Shown: in pieces, positions 37,213 through 46,377 of the stretch
How the letters are laid out: each line of letters starts with the position of its first letter
How positions within the stretch are numbered: the first letter of the stretch is position 1
From: Alteromonas naphthalenivorans
GTDB lineage: Bacteria > Pseudomonadota > Gammaproteobacteria > Enterobacterales > Alteromonadaceae
DNA: 64,000 nucleotides
Direction: 5' to 3'
Assembly: GCF_000213655.1 (NCBI RefSeq)
Contig: NC_015554.1
Span: forward strand, 4,340,001 to 4,404,000
Position numbers and translations under genes: made by a program
The notes under the pieces: model-generated
Databases searched by the model: none
Seen by the model: the letters and a program-made list of their open reading frames with translations, nothing else
Told to the model about the DNA's origin: nothing

Positions 37213-37869
37213 ATGATACCATTGTCAGCGACTATGAAGCGAGTTTCTCGCCCACTCAGGGCATCTTCAACTGCAAAAAAATCCTATTCTACCCACGCAA
37301 AAGCGAAAGGCGGACATATTCGCATTATCAGCGGTCAATGGCGGGGAAGAAAGCTACCGGTTCTCGACGCAGAAGGTTTACGCCCCACCACCGACCGAAA
37401 TAAAGAAACCTTATTCAATTGGCTTATGCCTTATTTGAATGAAGCAAAGTGCTTAGATGTATTTGCAGGCTCGGGGGGCTTGGGATTAGAAGCGCTGTCA
37501 CGCTATGCCCTTTCTTGTGATTTTATTGAATTAGATAAATCGGCAAGTGCACAGTTAAAAAAGAATTTGGCGTTATTGACGGCTAATAATGCACAAACTG
37601 CTAGCGTCCATCAGGGCGATGCCTTAGCAATACTCCCTACCTTTTCAGGTAAAAGCTTCGATATAATGTTTGTCGATCCGCCTTTTCACAAAGGGTTGGT
37701 AGCACCAACGTTATCGGCTATTGCCACTAATAACTTATTGTCAAACGACGGTGTGTTATACGTAGAGCACGAAGCGAACCTCGCGCCTATTTCCCTGCCG
37801 GACCACTGGCAAATTATAAAAGAAAAGCGCACATCGGCGCTTTGCTATTATTTGATAAAGGCTGTGTGA
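37213..37869 (+). CDS. rsmD: 16S rRNA (guanine(966)-N(2))-methyltransferase
   Basis: Methylates G966 of 16S rRNA; about 218 residues. Motifs are RIISGQWRGRKLPVLDAEGL near residue 38, LRPTTDRNKETLFNWL, the SAM-binding VFAGSGGLGLEALSR and the catalytic FVDPPFHKGL. The start is uncertain: ATG at 37213 is used, ATG at 37234 is possible, and a TTG at 37201 opens the frame; none has a clear SD. The basic N-terminal 35 residues are longer than in E. coli RsmD. Divergent from ftsY, as in E. coli. Confidence 0.93.
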   Translation: MIPLSATMKRVSRPLRASSTAKKSYSTHAKAKGGHIRIISGQWRGRKLPVLDAEGLRPTTDRNKETLFNWLMPYLNEAKCLDVFAGSGGLGLEALSRYALSCDFIELDKSASAQLKKNLALLTANNAQTASVHQGDALAILPTFSGKSFDIMFVDPPFHKGLVAPTLSAIATNNLLSNDGVLYVEHEANLAPISLPDHWQIIKEKRTSALCYYLIKAV

Positions 37870-37920
37870 TAAAACTGCATTGTCTCACGATAAACGCGTT
37901 AAGCCCTTACTACGAGAACA

Positions 37921-38502
37921 TTAAGCCAAATCGAGACCGATATTCGAAATACCTTCTTCTAACGCAATCGCTTTTAGCGCATCAGCCGTGCTAGCAGGAG
38001 ACTTCCCTGCTTCAACACAGTCAAGCAATGCTTCTTGCACTTCTACTTCAAACACCATAAGTGGGTGCTCTTTTACGGTTTCATCATCGGCTTCGCCGCT
38101 TTCTAACAAGTAAGCTTCTACGCTACCTTGAGAAAGCTTACTAACAACTACCGCACCTTGTGGGTCGTCGCCGGCAATAAGATTAAGCACAGCGGCCAAC
38201 CCAATTGCGGCATCAATCGCGGGATACACGCCATAGGTATCAAAATCGCTAGTATCGGGCGTCGCCACTTCCACTTTTTCAAGTTGTACTGCAAGATTGA
38301 ACTTACTTTTAGGTGCTTTAACCGACTCCCATACAAGATTGAGACAATTACGAATACCTTCTTTATCACCAAATTCGGTAACGTCACAGAACAGCTCGTA
38401 ATTAGGGATCATTCGTTCAAGCAAGGCTGCGCTAAACGCAACTGCTTTGTATCCTTCAAGCATGCGCACACGCCCAAATGTATTAAGTTTTTGCTTTGCC
38501 AT
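37921..38502 (-). CDS. DUF416 (YjaG) family protein
   Basis: A 193-residue cytoplasmic protein of the YjaG/DUF416 family, recognised by the overall pattern VRMLEGYKAVAFSAALLERM, PNYELFCDVTEFGD and YGVYPAIDAAIGLAAVLNLI with an acidic C-terminus. The family function is unknown. Its ATG overlaps the upstream marC-type stop (TAATG), so the two genes are translationally coupled. Confidence 0.85.
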   Translation of the reverse strand: MAKQKLNTFGRVRMLEGYKAVAFSAALLERMIPNYELFCDVTEFGDKEGIRNCLNLVWESVKAPKSKFNLAVQLEKVEVATPDTSDFDTYGVYPAIDAAIGLAAVLNLIAGDDPQGAVVVSKLSQGSVEAYLLESGEADDETVKEHPLMVFEVEVQEALLDCVEAGKSPASTADALKAIALEEGISNIGLDLA

Positions 38503-39104
38503 TAATTAGCTCCGGTGGCATGCATAAAGTATTGAGTAGCACCATCAAGAAGCATTTGAATGGCTATCATGACGAGGATCATCCCCATTAATCGTTCCAT
38601 AGCAATAAGACCACGTTCGCCTAATAGCTTATGAAACACATTTGAAAACATCAAAATTACTGCACTTATTAACCATGCGGCGCCAAGCGCAAGTGCCCAG
38701 TCAGACATACGATCTGGGTTTTGGTTTGCCAGAAGAATGAGAGCCGCTAATGTTGAGGGCCCTGCAATCATTGGAATAGCCAGCGGCACCAAGAACGGCT
38801 CTTCGCCAACGGCGAGCCCGCTAGGGTTACCCGCTGACGGAAAAATCATTTTAAGCGCAATCAAAAATAAGATAATACCACCAGCAATGCTAACCGTTTC
38901 TTGTTCAACATTGAGGAAATTTAATACCGACTGGCCACTAAATAGGAATAAAAATAAAATTCCTAAAGCAAACAGTAACTCTCTGATAAGAATCATTTGC
39001 CGTCTTCGGGGCTCTATTGACTTTAAAACCGACATGAACACAGGCAAATTGCCAAGAGGATCCATGATCAAGAATAACATGACGGCTGCTGACCAAGTAT
39101 CCAT
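38502..39104 (-). CDS. yhgN: MarC/YhgN family integral membrane protein
   Basis: A 200-residue membrane protein with six predicted helices. LFLIMDPLGNLPVFMSVLKS near the N-terminus and VPLAIPMIAGPSTLAALILL in the middle are the internal-repeat motifs of the MarC family (UPF0056). Function is not established; YhgN is the E. coli relative. It is the first gene of a two-gene unit with the DUF416 gene. Confidence 0.88.
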   Translation of the reverse strand: MDTWSAAVMLFLIMDPLGNLPVFMSVLKSIEPRRRQMILIRELLFALGILFLFLFSGQSVLNFLNVEQETVSIAGGIILFLIALKMIFPSAGNPSGLAVGEEPFLVPLAIPMIAGPSTLAALILLANQNPDRMSDWALALGAAWLISAVILMFSNVFHKLLGERGLIAMERLMGMILVMIAIQMLLDGATQYFMHATGAN

Positions 39105-39422
39105 TTTTTCTTATTCTCCAATAACTTGCTGGGTATCACCGACTGCAAGAATACTTTTTATATCTATCATTTTCTGCATTGTACAAAAAAGCATTCGTAA
39201 TTTGTCAATTTTAGGCTTAAATATTAACTATAACGCTTTGAAAACGTTACGGACAAAAATACATCTAGTGCAAAGCTTTAAAATTGAGCTATTCTCATAA
39301 TTCTGTATTGAGTCATTTTATTATTACTATGTACATCAATAATTGAGCGCACCGAGGTATCGCAGCGGTAGCGGCGCTTACAACGAGAGTAAATTTAAAA
39401 AATAACGTTGGGAACCAGCAGA
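39105..39422. other. 318-bp intergenic region between divergent yhgN and a small HTH gene
   Basis: No gene is seen. The tract is AT-rich (39170-39320), consistent with divergent promoters. GGTATCGCAGCGGTAGCGGC near 39355-39374 contains two GCRGCGGTA-like repeats. No clear terminator. Confidence 0.45.
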
Positions 39423-39605
39423 ATGAGTTTGATGACTGTAAAAGAAGTAGCGGCCTATTTAGGTGTTCAGGAAGTAAGAGTAGAACGCTTAGAAAGAGAA
39501 AGCCTATTGGTGGCAAAAGAAAAAGACACTGACGGTAATGCCTTGTTTGATAGCGCAGATGTAGAGCGCTACAAAGTGCTTGCTGAGCGCTTAGGCGGTA
39601 TTTAA
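39423..39605 (+). CDS. Small excisionase/MerR-like HTH protein
   Basis: A 60-residue protein with a winged helix-turn-helix of the excisionase/MerR type: MTVKEVAAYLGVQEVRVERL, then a wing-like stretch ending in LFDSADVERYKVLAERLGG. No integrase or phage gene lies nearby, so it is probably a domesticated DNA-binding protein rather than a phage Xis. ATG at 39423 is used; a TTG at 39408 would add five residues. It converges on pepB across a strong hairpin. Confidence 0.7.
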   Translation: MSLMTVKEVAAYLGVQEVRVERLERESLLVAKEKDTDGNALFDSADVERYKVLAERLGGI

Positions 39606-39647
39606 CTGCCCGCAAATATTTATCTGAACAGATAAACTGAATTAAGT

Positions 39648-39675
39648 GATGTCGCCACCTTAGGGTGGCGACATC
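39648..39675. terminator. Bidirectional terminator between the HTH gene and pepB
   Basis: A perfect 12-bp stem (GATGTCGCCACC and complement) with loop TTAG lies between convergent stops. The T-tracts on either side are short, so efficiency is uncertain. Confidence 0.75.
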
Positions 39676-39685
39676 CGTTTACGAC

Positions 39686-40987
39686 TTATTTAAAGTCTTG
39701 AAGCATTCTTGCAATGCTTCGAATTCCTTTGGCTGTTGCACCTACTGGCATTTCTGCTGTTGCGCCGCCATGATAAGCCGCCGCTAAATCTAAGTGCACC
39801 CAACCTTTTCCTTCGGGGTTTACAAACCGTGATAAAAAGCCTGCCGCATTAGAGGCACCGCCGCCACCGCCGCCTTTCATTGGTCGGCTGTTTGCGGTAT
39901 CTGCAAAGGCAGATGGGCAACGATCGGCATGAAACGATTCAATCGGTAGAGGCCAAAAACGTTCGTTTTCAGCAGTCGCCGCCGCTAGCATTTGCGAACG
40001 GGCATGGTCATCCATTGAAAATACTGCGTGGTAATCAGAACCTAGCGCCACCACTGCTGCCCCGGTTAATGTGGCTGCATCAATAATTAATGGCGCGCCC
40101 GTTTCGGTTGCTGCCATTAACCCATCAGCCAATACCAAACGTCCTTCCGCATCGGTATTAACGACTTCAACAGTCACACCATTTTTATAGGTAAGTACAT
40201 CACCCAATTTATAAGCATGCCCACTAATTAGGTTTTCTGCACAGCATAAAATGAGCTTTAAACGCTTACTAATGCCTTGGCTAATGGCCAAGCCTAGTGC
40301 ACCGGTTACGGTAGCGGCGCCGCCCATATCGCATTTCATATCAAGCATACCTTCACTTGATTTAATGCTGTAACCACCACTGTCGAAGGTTATACCTTTT
40401 CCAACCAGAACCGCTTCAACAGGGGCAACAGGATCACCCGTTGGGTTGTAGTCTAGCTCTAACATCACAGGCGGGCGTTCACTGCCTCTGCCCACGTTAT
40501 AAATACCTGTCCAACCAGCATCTTTTAATTCTTCACCCACTGTCATGGTATAAGACACATGCTCTTTACCTAATTCAGACAACCAAACTGCTGCACGCTG
40601 GGCTAACGTTTCAGGGCTTAAATCTTCAGGCGTATCGTTCACTAACTGACGGGTAAATAGTAAAGCAGCGTAGTTTTGTTCTAGCCACTGCTTGTCGTCG
40701 TTGTCAGCCCATTTGATAGTTGAAGGATTGCGAGCACGGGTAAAACTTAACGCGAAAGCCCATTGCTGTTCTTTGGTCCACTCGCCTGTTAAGGCCACTT
40801 CGGGAATATTTAACCCATCAAGCTTACGCGCCACTTGCTGAATGGTACGTTCATTCTTTCCACCCTAGCTGCTATCACCATTAGATAGATGGATCACTGC
40901 GCCATTTTCAGCAAAAGAGAGCTTAGTATTTTCTCCCCACGAACTATTGGCTTTATCTGAGGATAAGCTTACGGTAAATTCTGCCAT
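39686..40987 (-). pseudogene. pepB: Peptidase B (leucyl aminopeptidase family), interrupted by an amber codon
   Basis: M17 cytosolic aminopeptidase; full length would be 433 codons, matching E. coli PepB (427 residues). Metal and active-site motifs are intact: VGKGITFDSGGYSIK, DMGGAATVTGAL and NTDAEGRLVLADGL. The natural start, ATG at 40985-40987, opens MAEFTVSLSSDKANSSWGEN, homologous to the PepB N-terminus. Codon 41 is TAG (40865-40867), between GDSS and GGKNERTIQQ. A single C-to-T change from CAG (Gln) would explain it. The longest open frame restarts at GTG 40834 and would lack the first 51 residues. Either a recent null mutation, a sequence error, or partial function by reinitiation. Confidence 0.85.
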
Positions 40988-41089
40988 TACGTTTTAATCC
41001 TTATATATTTTTGCGTTTCATTGCTGGGGTAGATGTTTAGTTCTAGCAACGCAATGCATGTAAATTCATGTCGTTATAGGCCAATTGTT

Positions 41090-41791
41090 ATGTTTTTTTC
41101 GCCATCACTACTACGTGGCACCTTAATTAAACGCTATAAACGGTTTCTTGCCGACGTAGAACTTGAAGACGGCTCAATAGTGACTGCACATTGCCCTAAT
41201 ACGGGGGCGATGACAGGATGCGCCGAACCCGGCTACACCGTCTATTTGAGCGAGTCAGACAATCCTAAGCGAAAGTTAAAATATACTTGGGAGCTTGCCC
41301 AAACCTTCGAAGGCGATTTCATTGGCATTAATACTCACAATGCTAATAAATTGGTGGCAGAGGCACTAAATAACAAGGTCTTGTCTGCATTTTCTGATAT
41401 TAATCATTGGAAAGCTGAAGTAACACCGCCTGGCGGTAATAGTCGTTTCGACTTTGCCTGCGGTCAAGATGACGCTCTTGAGTATGTTGAAGTGAAATCT
41501 GTCACTCTGGCGCGGGGAAACCAAGGATATTTTCCTGATGCGGTAACCGCCAGAGGTGCAAAACATTGTTTAGAACTTGCAGAACTCTCTCAACAAGGTA
41601 TAAGTACCTGCTTATTATTTTGTGTTCAGCATACGGGCGTGCATTCTGTACAAGTAGCGCGAGATATTGATCCTGTTTATGCCGACGCCGTAAATACCGC
41701 GGTCGCATCAGGAGTTAAGTTCCTCGCAGCAAGCTGTTCAATTGATGAACAAAAAATAGTTATAAATCAAACACTACCAGTAAACGTGTGA
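41090..41791 (+). CDS. sfsA: Sugar fermentation stimulation protein homologue SfsA
   Basis: A 233-residue protein matching the length and pattern of E. coli SfsA: LLRGTLIKRYKRFLADVELE, CPNTGAMTGC, KLKYTWELAQ, EYVEVKSVTLA and GYFPDAVTARGAKH. The family is a putative nucleic-acid-binding or nuclease-like regulator; its exact activity is not settled. The start is placed at ATG 41090, where homology begins; the frame is open back to an ATG at 41033. Just upstream of dksA, as in E. coli. Confidence 0.93.
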   Translation: MFFSPSLLRGTLIKRYKRFLADVELEDGSIVTAHCPNTGAMTGCAEPGYTVYLSESDNPKRKLKYTWELAQTFEGDFIGINTHNANKLVAEALNNKVLSAFSDINHWKAEVTPPGGNSRFDFACGQDDALEYVEVKSVTLARGNQGYFPDAVTARGAKHCLELAELSQQGISTCLLFCVQHTGVHSVQVARDIDPVYADAVNTAVASGVKFLAASCSIDEQKIVINQTLPVNV

Positions 41792-42008
41792 AAAATAGGT
41801 TGATTTTTTTCATTTCGCCTTCATATTTGCGCCTTGTTTTACTGGAAGAACGTGAAATACGTAAACTAGTAACAGTGCTGACTTATAATCAATATCATCA
41901 GCATAATAATTACATAGACACGAGCAATTGCTTGTAATGAACGGCTTTGATTTAGTTAATCGATTCATTCAGGACAAGATGGATGTCGTAGTGTAGGAGA
42001 TGTGGCAG

Positions 42009-42458
42009 ATGCCAACAGGAAAAGAGACAAAATCCCTAGGGCTATTAGCACTAGCAGGATTGCAGCCGTACCAGGCTACCGCTGACGAAGAGTACATGGG
42101 CGAGCCGCAAATGGAGCACTTCCGTTTACTGCTTAAAGCATGGCGCAACCAACTTCGTGAAGAAGTTGACCGCACTGTTACGCACATGAAAGATGAAGCA
42201 GCAAACTTTCCAGACCCGGTAGACCGCGCTGCGCAAGAAGAAGAGTTCAGTCTTGAATTACGAACTCGCGACCGCGAACGTAAGCTGATCAAGAAGATTG
42301 AGAAGACGCTTAAGCGTATTGAAGAAGATGACTTTGGTTTTTGTGACCAATGTGGCATTGAAATCGGTATTCGTCGCTTAGAAGCTCGTCCTACCGCCGA
42401 TTTATGTATCGACTGTAAGACCATGGCCGAAATCAAAGAAAAGCAACTACAGGGTTAA
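42009..42458 (+). CDS. dksA: RNA polymerase-binding transcription factor DksA
   Basis: Secondary-channel factor that works with ppGpp; 149 residues. The coiled-coil core has the tip [17 protein letters not shown], including the two key Asp residues region, and the zinc finger is FCDQCG ... LCIDCK. The ATG at 42009 is preferred over ATG 42000 because TAGGAG is correctly spaced for it and overlaps the other. It begins the conserved block dksA-gluQ-pcnB-folK-panB-panC. Confidence 0.97.
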   Translation: MPTGKETKSLGLLALAGLQPYQATADEEYMGEPQMEHFRLLLKAWRNQLREEVDRTVTHMKDEAANFPDPVDRAAQEEEFSLELRTRDRERKLIKKIEKTLKRIEEDDFGFCDQCGIEIGIRRLEARPTADLCIDCKTMAEIKEKQLQG

Positions 42459-42474
42459 TAAACCTTCGTAGTAA

Positions 42475-42513
42475 GTTACACGCCTCTTAGTGTTTACTAT
42501 AGGGGTGTGTAAC
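42475..42513 (+). terminator. Possible hairpin downstream of dksA
   Basis: GTTACAC (42475-42481) pairs with GTGTAAC (42507-42513), with additional CCT/AGG pairing inside. Only a weak T-tract follows. It may be a partial terminator between dksA and gluQ. Confidence 0.4.
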
Positions 42514-42526
42514 AGTATTTCTATTA

Positions 42527-43615
42527 ATGCCTTCTAAAATCGACTCCTCACCTCTATATGTCGGCCGCTTCGCGCCTTCGCCGTCAGGGCAACTTCATTT
42601 CGGCTCTTTAGTTACCGCGCTCGCTAGCTACCTCGATGCACGTCATTTAAACGGGCAATGGTTAGTTCGAATGGAAGACATTGACGCACCGCGATGTTTA
42701 CCTGGTGTCGATAGCGATATTTTGCATACTCTTGAATGCCATGGCCTTCACTGGGATGGTCCCGTTTTATATCAACAACAGCAGCATGCAAGGTATCAGG
42801 CAAAACTTGATAGCCTGCTAGCAGACAACTCAGCCTACTTTTGTGCCTGTACTCGCAAGCAAATAAAAGCAAATGGCGGGCACGATAATCACTATTGTCG
42901 AGAACTAGGCCTAACCGCTCAGGCAGTGTCCGAATCAGCGCCAAATACCCGAGGCTTAGCAATTCGATTAAAACTTGATTGCCACTTAAGTGCCTTCGAT
43001 GACGGTATTATGGGCAGGGTCGATAAAACAGGGGCAATATCTAAAGCCCATTCAACATCCGCTGATTTAACTTCATCTAGCTTTGCCGAAGCGGAACAAC
43101 ACAGAGACAAAAGCAATAGCAGAAGCGACGATGGCTCAATAAGCGCTGGCGAAGTATCACCATTAAGTACAGCACCAGAAGATGTTGTGATTAAACGCAG
43201 CGATGGGCTTTTCGCCTATAACTTTGTAGTAGCATTAGACGATGAATATCAGGGTGTAACAGACATTATTAGAGGCAGCGACCTTTTAAATGTCACCCCG
43301 CTCCAACGCGCTATTTATCGTTCATTAGGCTGTAATGTGCCACAATATGGGCATATTCCGGTTGCGGCTGTGACGCCAGGGCGAAAGTTGAGTAAACAAA
43401 ATCATGCTGCCACCATTAACAACAAGAATGTGCTGGAAAATATCGTTAATGGCCTGTCTTTTTTAGGCCAAGGTGACTATCACGCGAACGAATTTGAAAA
43501 TGCCACACAACTGCTTACTATGGCAATATCGCGCTGGGATAGGAAATTAGTACCTAAAATAGCCGAAATTATTGTGGGCGAGCACGAATCCACTTATTAT
43601 AGCCATCCTTTATAG
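42527..43615 (+). CDS. gluQ: Glutamyl-Q tRNA(Asp) synthetase
   Basis: Truncated GluRS paralogue that glutamylates queuosine in tRNA(Asp); 362 residues. It shows the class I signature PSPSGQLHFGSL, the zinc site CAC...YCRE, and the KMSKS-like KLSKQN. Compared with the usual roughly 300 residues there is an insert of about 35-50 residues (about residues 165-215), rich in Ser/Ala/Asp, between IMGRV and DVVIKRSDGLFAYNF. Synteny with dksA upstream and pcnB downstream is conserved. Confidence 0.93.
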   Translation: MPSKIDSSPLYVGRFAPSPSGQLHFGSLVTALASYLDARHLNGQWLVRMEDIDAPRCLPGVDSDILHTLECHGLHWDGPVLYQQQQHARYQAKLDSLLADNSAYFCACTRKQIKANGGHDNHYCRELGLTAQAVSESAPNTRGLAIRLKLDCHLSAFDDGIMGRVDKTGAISKAHSTSADLTSSSFAEAEQHRDKSNSRSDDGSISAGEVSPLSTAPEDVVIKRSDGLFAYNFVVALDDEYQGVTDIIRGSDLLNVTPLQRAIYRSLGCNVPQYGHIPVAAVTPGRKLSKQNHAATINNKNVLENIVNGLSFLGQGDYHANEFENATQLLTMAISRWDRKLVPKIAEIIVGEHESTYYSHPL

Positions 43616-43632
43616 CCTTCGGAGACTTCACC

Positions 43633-45030
43633 ATCATTCATCGTGTTTTCAATTCTGTTAAGCGAGCCTTTACTAAGGAACATACCGCTGACAATGTACT
43701 AGAGCCTCGTGTTATGACTCGTGGGGAGCACGGCATCTCTCGCGAAGACGTGAGCCCTAATGCGTTGAAAGTCATGTATCGCCTTAACGGAGCAGGCTTC
43801 GAGTCCTATTTGGTCGGAGGTTGTGTTCGCGATATTTTGATGGGACATGAGCCCAAGGACTTTGATGTGGCCACCAATGCCACACCGGAACAAATTAAGG
43901 GGCTATTTAGGAATTGCCGTTTAATTGGCCGTCGTTTCAGACTCGCTCACATTGTATTTGGCCGTGAAGTAATAGAAGTAGCCACTTTTCGTGGCCATCA
44001 CAGCGAAGAACCTGAGGCTAAAGAAGTACCAAAGAACAAAGCAGTGTCGAAACGAGATGCCCATGGGCAACTGGTCAGAGATAATGTTTTTGGCAGTATT
44101 GAAGAAGATGCCGAGCGCCGCGATTTCACATTTAATGCCATGTACTACAGTGTGGCTGATTTCACGGTAAAAGACTTTGCGAATGGTCTAGAGGCAATTG
44201 AAAAGCGTGAAGTACGTTTAATTGGCGACCCTGAAGTTCGTTATCGTGAAGATCCAGTTCGAATGCTTCGCGCCGTGCGTTTCGCGACTAAGCTTTCAAT
44301 GCGTATAAGCGACGACACTGCGGCACCAATCAAGCAGCTAGCGAGCTTGCTAAACAATATTCCGGCCGCGCGACTATTCGAAGAAACCTTAAAGCTGTTC
44401 TTATCTGGTCAAGGTGAGAAAACCTTTTTGATGCTGCGAGAATACGGCTTAATTGCACCTTTATTTCCGCAACTTGCGCCGTTTATCGAAGACGAAAACA
44501 GCCGTGAAATGCAGTTTGTACGAAAAGTACTGCAAAACACCGATGAAAGAATTAATAACGATCAACGGGTAACACCCGCATTTTTATATGCCGCATTACT
44601 CTGGTACCCGTTAGAAGAACGCGCGCAAATTATGCAGGCAGAGTCTGGCCTAAGCGCCCACGATGCTTTCAACCTTGCATCAACTGAAGTGATTGCGAAG
44701 CAAACCCAGCGCATTATGATCCCTAAGCGTTTTTCCACAGTCATTCGAGACATTTGGATTTTACAGCAACGCCTTCCTAAGCGTTTTGGCCGTCGTGCCT
44801 TTCAGCTGTTAACCCACCCTAAATTTCGTGCCGGTTACGATTTTCTATTAGTTCGCGGGCAAGTTGAAGGCGGAGCCCTATTGGAGCTAGCCCAGTGGTG
44901 GACGCATTTTCAGCACGGCGAACCTGGTAAGCAAAAGAAAATGTTAAACGACTTACGTCGCCAAGAAGGTGATGGCCCAAAACCAAGAAAGCGTAAACGC
45001 CGTCCAGCATCGAGAAATACTGATGCATAA
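43633..45030 (+). CDS. pcnB: Poly(A) polymerase I, probable non-AUG (AUC/AUU) start
   Basis: Adds poly(A) tails to RNA 3' ends. The nucleotidyltransferase motif is LVGGCVRDILMGHEPKDFDV; RRFRLAHIVFGREVIEVATFRGHH and YREDPVRMLRAVRFATKL follow, and the C-terminus is basic (RKRKRRPASR). The first ATG in frame is at 43714, but homology to the PcnB N-terminus continues upstream (IIHRVFNSVKRAFTKE versus E. coli MFTRVANFCRKVLSRE). No ATG, GTG or TTG exists in frame between the stop at 43600 and 43714. A GGAG sits 8 nt before ATC 43633 and 11 nt before ATT 43636. E. coli pcnB is known to start at AUU, so a non-canonical start here is likely. Confidence 0.92.
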   Translation: MIHRVFNSVKRAFTKEHTADNVLEPRVMTRGEHGISREDVSPNALKVMYRLNGAGFESYLVGGCVRDILMGHEPKDFDVATNATPEQIKGLFRNCRLIGRRFRLAHIVFGREVIEVATFRGHHSEEPEAKEVPKNKAVSKRDAHGQLVRDNVFGSIEEDAERRDFTFNAMYYSVADFTVKDFANGLEAIEKREVRLIGDPEVRYREDPVRMLRAVRFATKLSMRISDDTAAPIKQLASLLNNIPAARLFEETLKLFLSGQGEKTFLMLREYGLIAPLFPQLAPFIEDENSREMQFVRKVLQNTDERINNDQRVTPAFLYAALLWYPLEERAQIMQAESGLSAHDAFNLASTEVIAKQTQRIMIPKRFSTVIRDIWILQQRLPKRFGRRAFQLLTHPKFRAGYDFLLVRGQVEGGALLELAQWWTHFQHGEPGKQKKMLNDLRRQEGDGPKPRKRKRRPASRNTDA

Positions 45031-45520
45031 AGAGCACGTTTATATTGGTATTGGCAGCAACCTAGGCGACCCTGTTCAACATGTTGAAGACGCCTTTATT
45101 GCGCTGGGTCTACTTGAAGGTACTCGCGTGCTTACGTGCTCATCACTGTATTCTAGTAAGCCTATGGGTCCGCAAGACCAACCGGATTACATTAACGCGG
45201 TATCGCTAATTGAAACTACGCTAGCGCCAGATAAATTGCTAAGTGCATTACAGCGTACCGAACACGATTTTGGTCGAGAACGTAAAGGGCAGCGATGGGG
45301 CGCAAGAACGCTCGATTTGGACATTTTACTTTACGGTAGCCAAACAATTTCTACGCCTGATCTTACCGTGCCACATATTGGCATGTCTGAACGTGAGTTT
45401 GTGCTAGTTCCTCTCTTTGAAATAGCTCAAACTATGGTCATGCCTGACGGAAAACCCATCTCTCACTGGGTTGCTAAATGCTCACTTGATGGCCTTAAAC
45501 GCCTGCGCGCTTCCATTTAG
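45023..45520 (+). CDS. folK: 2-amino-4-hydroxy-6-hydroxymethyldihydropteridine diphosphokinase
   Basis: HPPK of folate synthesis, 165 residues. It starts MHKEHVYIGIGSNLGDP and has the signature RWGARTLDLDILLYG and the PHIGMSEREFVLVPL segment. The ATG at 45023 overlaps the 3' end of pcnB by 8 nt; the frame stays open to 44969 inside pcnB but homology does not. Operon with pcnB upstream and panB 50 bp downstream. Confidence 0.95.
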   Translation: MHKEHVYIGIGSNLGDPVQHVEDAFIALGLLEGTRVLTCSSLYSSKPMGPQDQPDYINAVSLIETTLAPDKLLSALQRTEHDFGRERKGQRWGARTLDLDILLYGSQTISTPDLTVPHIGMSEREFVLVPLFEIAQTMVMPDGKPISHWVAKCSLDGLKRLRASI

Positions 45521-45570
45521 CTTCAAAATCCGTATAGTTCGCCACATTACTCTTTCCCTGGAAGGTTGCT

Positions 45571-46365
45571 ATGAAGAAAATTACTGTTTCTGGTTTGCTT
45601 AAGAAGAAGCAAGCCGGCGAAAAAATTACCTCACTAACAGCTTACGATGCCAGCTTTGCTAAAATGTTTGATGAGCAAGGTATTGATGCCTTACTAATTG
45701 GCGATTCGCTAGGTATGGTGCTTCAGGGAGAAAGCGACACCTTACCGGTGACCATTGAAGATATTGAATACCATACGCGCAGCGTAAGGAAAGGTACTGA
45801 ACGTGCCTTCGTCTTAGCAGACATGCCGTTTATGTCCTACGCGACACCAGAACAAACTTATGCGAATGCAGCTAAGCTCATGGCAGCAGGTGCAAGCATG
45901 ATTAAAATGGAAGGCGGTAGCTGGTTATGCGAAACCATTCAGGGTTTGAATTTGCGTGGCGTGCCTGTATGTGGTCATTTAGGGCTCACGCCACAGTCGG
46001 TTCACGTTTTTGGTGGATTTAAAATACAGGGCCGTGAAGCCGACAAAGCAGAAAAACTGCTAGCAGAAGCGAAAGCACTTGAAGCTGCAGGTATTCAGCT
46101 ACTCGTGCTAGAGTGCGTACCGTCTTCATTAGGCAAAGCCGTAAGCGAAGCATTGACTATACCGGTAATTGGTATTGGCGCTGGAAATGATACAGATGGC
46201 CAGATACTGGTAATGCATGACATGTTTGGTATTAGTGCCAACTACATGCCTAAGTTTTCAAAAAACTACCTTGCCGAGACGGGCGATATGCGCAAGGCGG
46301 TTCAGCAGTATATTGCAGAAGTACAAAGTGGTGCCTTCCCGTCCCCTGAGCACAGCTTTGAGTAA
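45571..46365 (+). CDS. panB: 3-methyl-2-oxobutanoate hydroxymethyltransferase
   Basis: Ketopantoate hydroxymethyltransferase, first step of pantothenate synthesis; 264 residues. It has [32 protein letters not shown] (metal-binding Asp), [18 protein letters not shown] and [21 protein letters not shown]. It lies directly before panC (12-nt gap, SD CGAGG). Confidence 0.97.
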   Translation: MKKITVSGLLKKKQAGEKITSLTAYDASFAKMFDEQGIDALLIGDSLGMVLQGESDTLPVTIEDIEYHTRSVRKGTERAFVLADMPFMSYATPEQTYANAAKLMAAGASMIKMEGGSWLCETIQGLNLRGVPVCGHLGLTPQSVHVFGGFKIQGREADKAEKLLAEAKALEAAGIQLLVLECVPSSLGKAVSEALTIPVIGIGAGNDTDGQILVMHDMFGISANYMPKFSKNYLAETGDMRKAVQQYIAEVQSGAFPSPEHSFE

Positions 46366-46377
46366 CGAGGTTTAAAT

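Noticed and set aside
39423..39605. Prophage excisionase marking an integrated element
   Set aside because: No integrase, attachment-site duplication or phage genes flank it; it sits between housekeeping genes.
40865..40867. TAG in pepB read as pyrrolysine or other recoding
   Set aside because: PepB needs no special residue here, and nothing in the window suggests pyrrolysine machinery; a CAG-to-TAG change is simpler.
42000..42008. ATG at 42000 as the dksA start
   Set aside because: It abuts the TAGGAG sequence, leaving no spacing; ATG 42009 is correctly placed.
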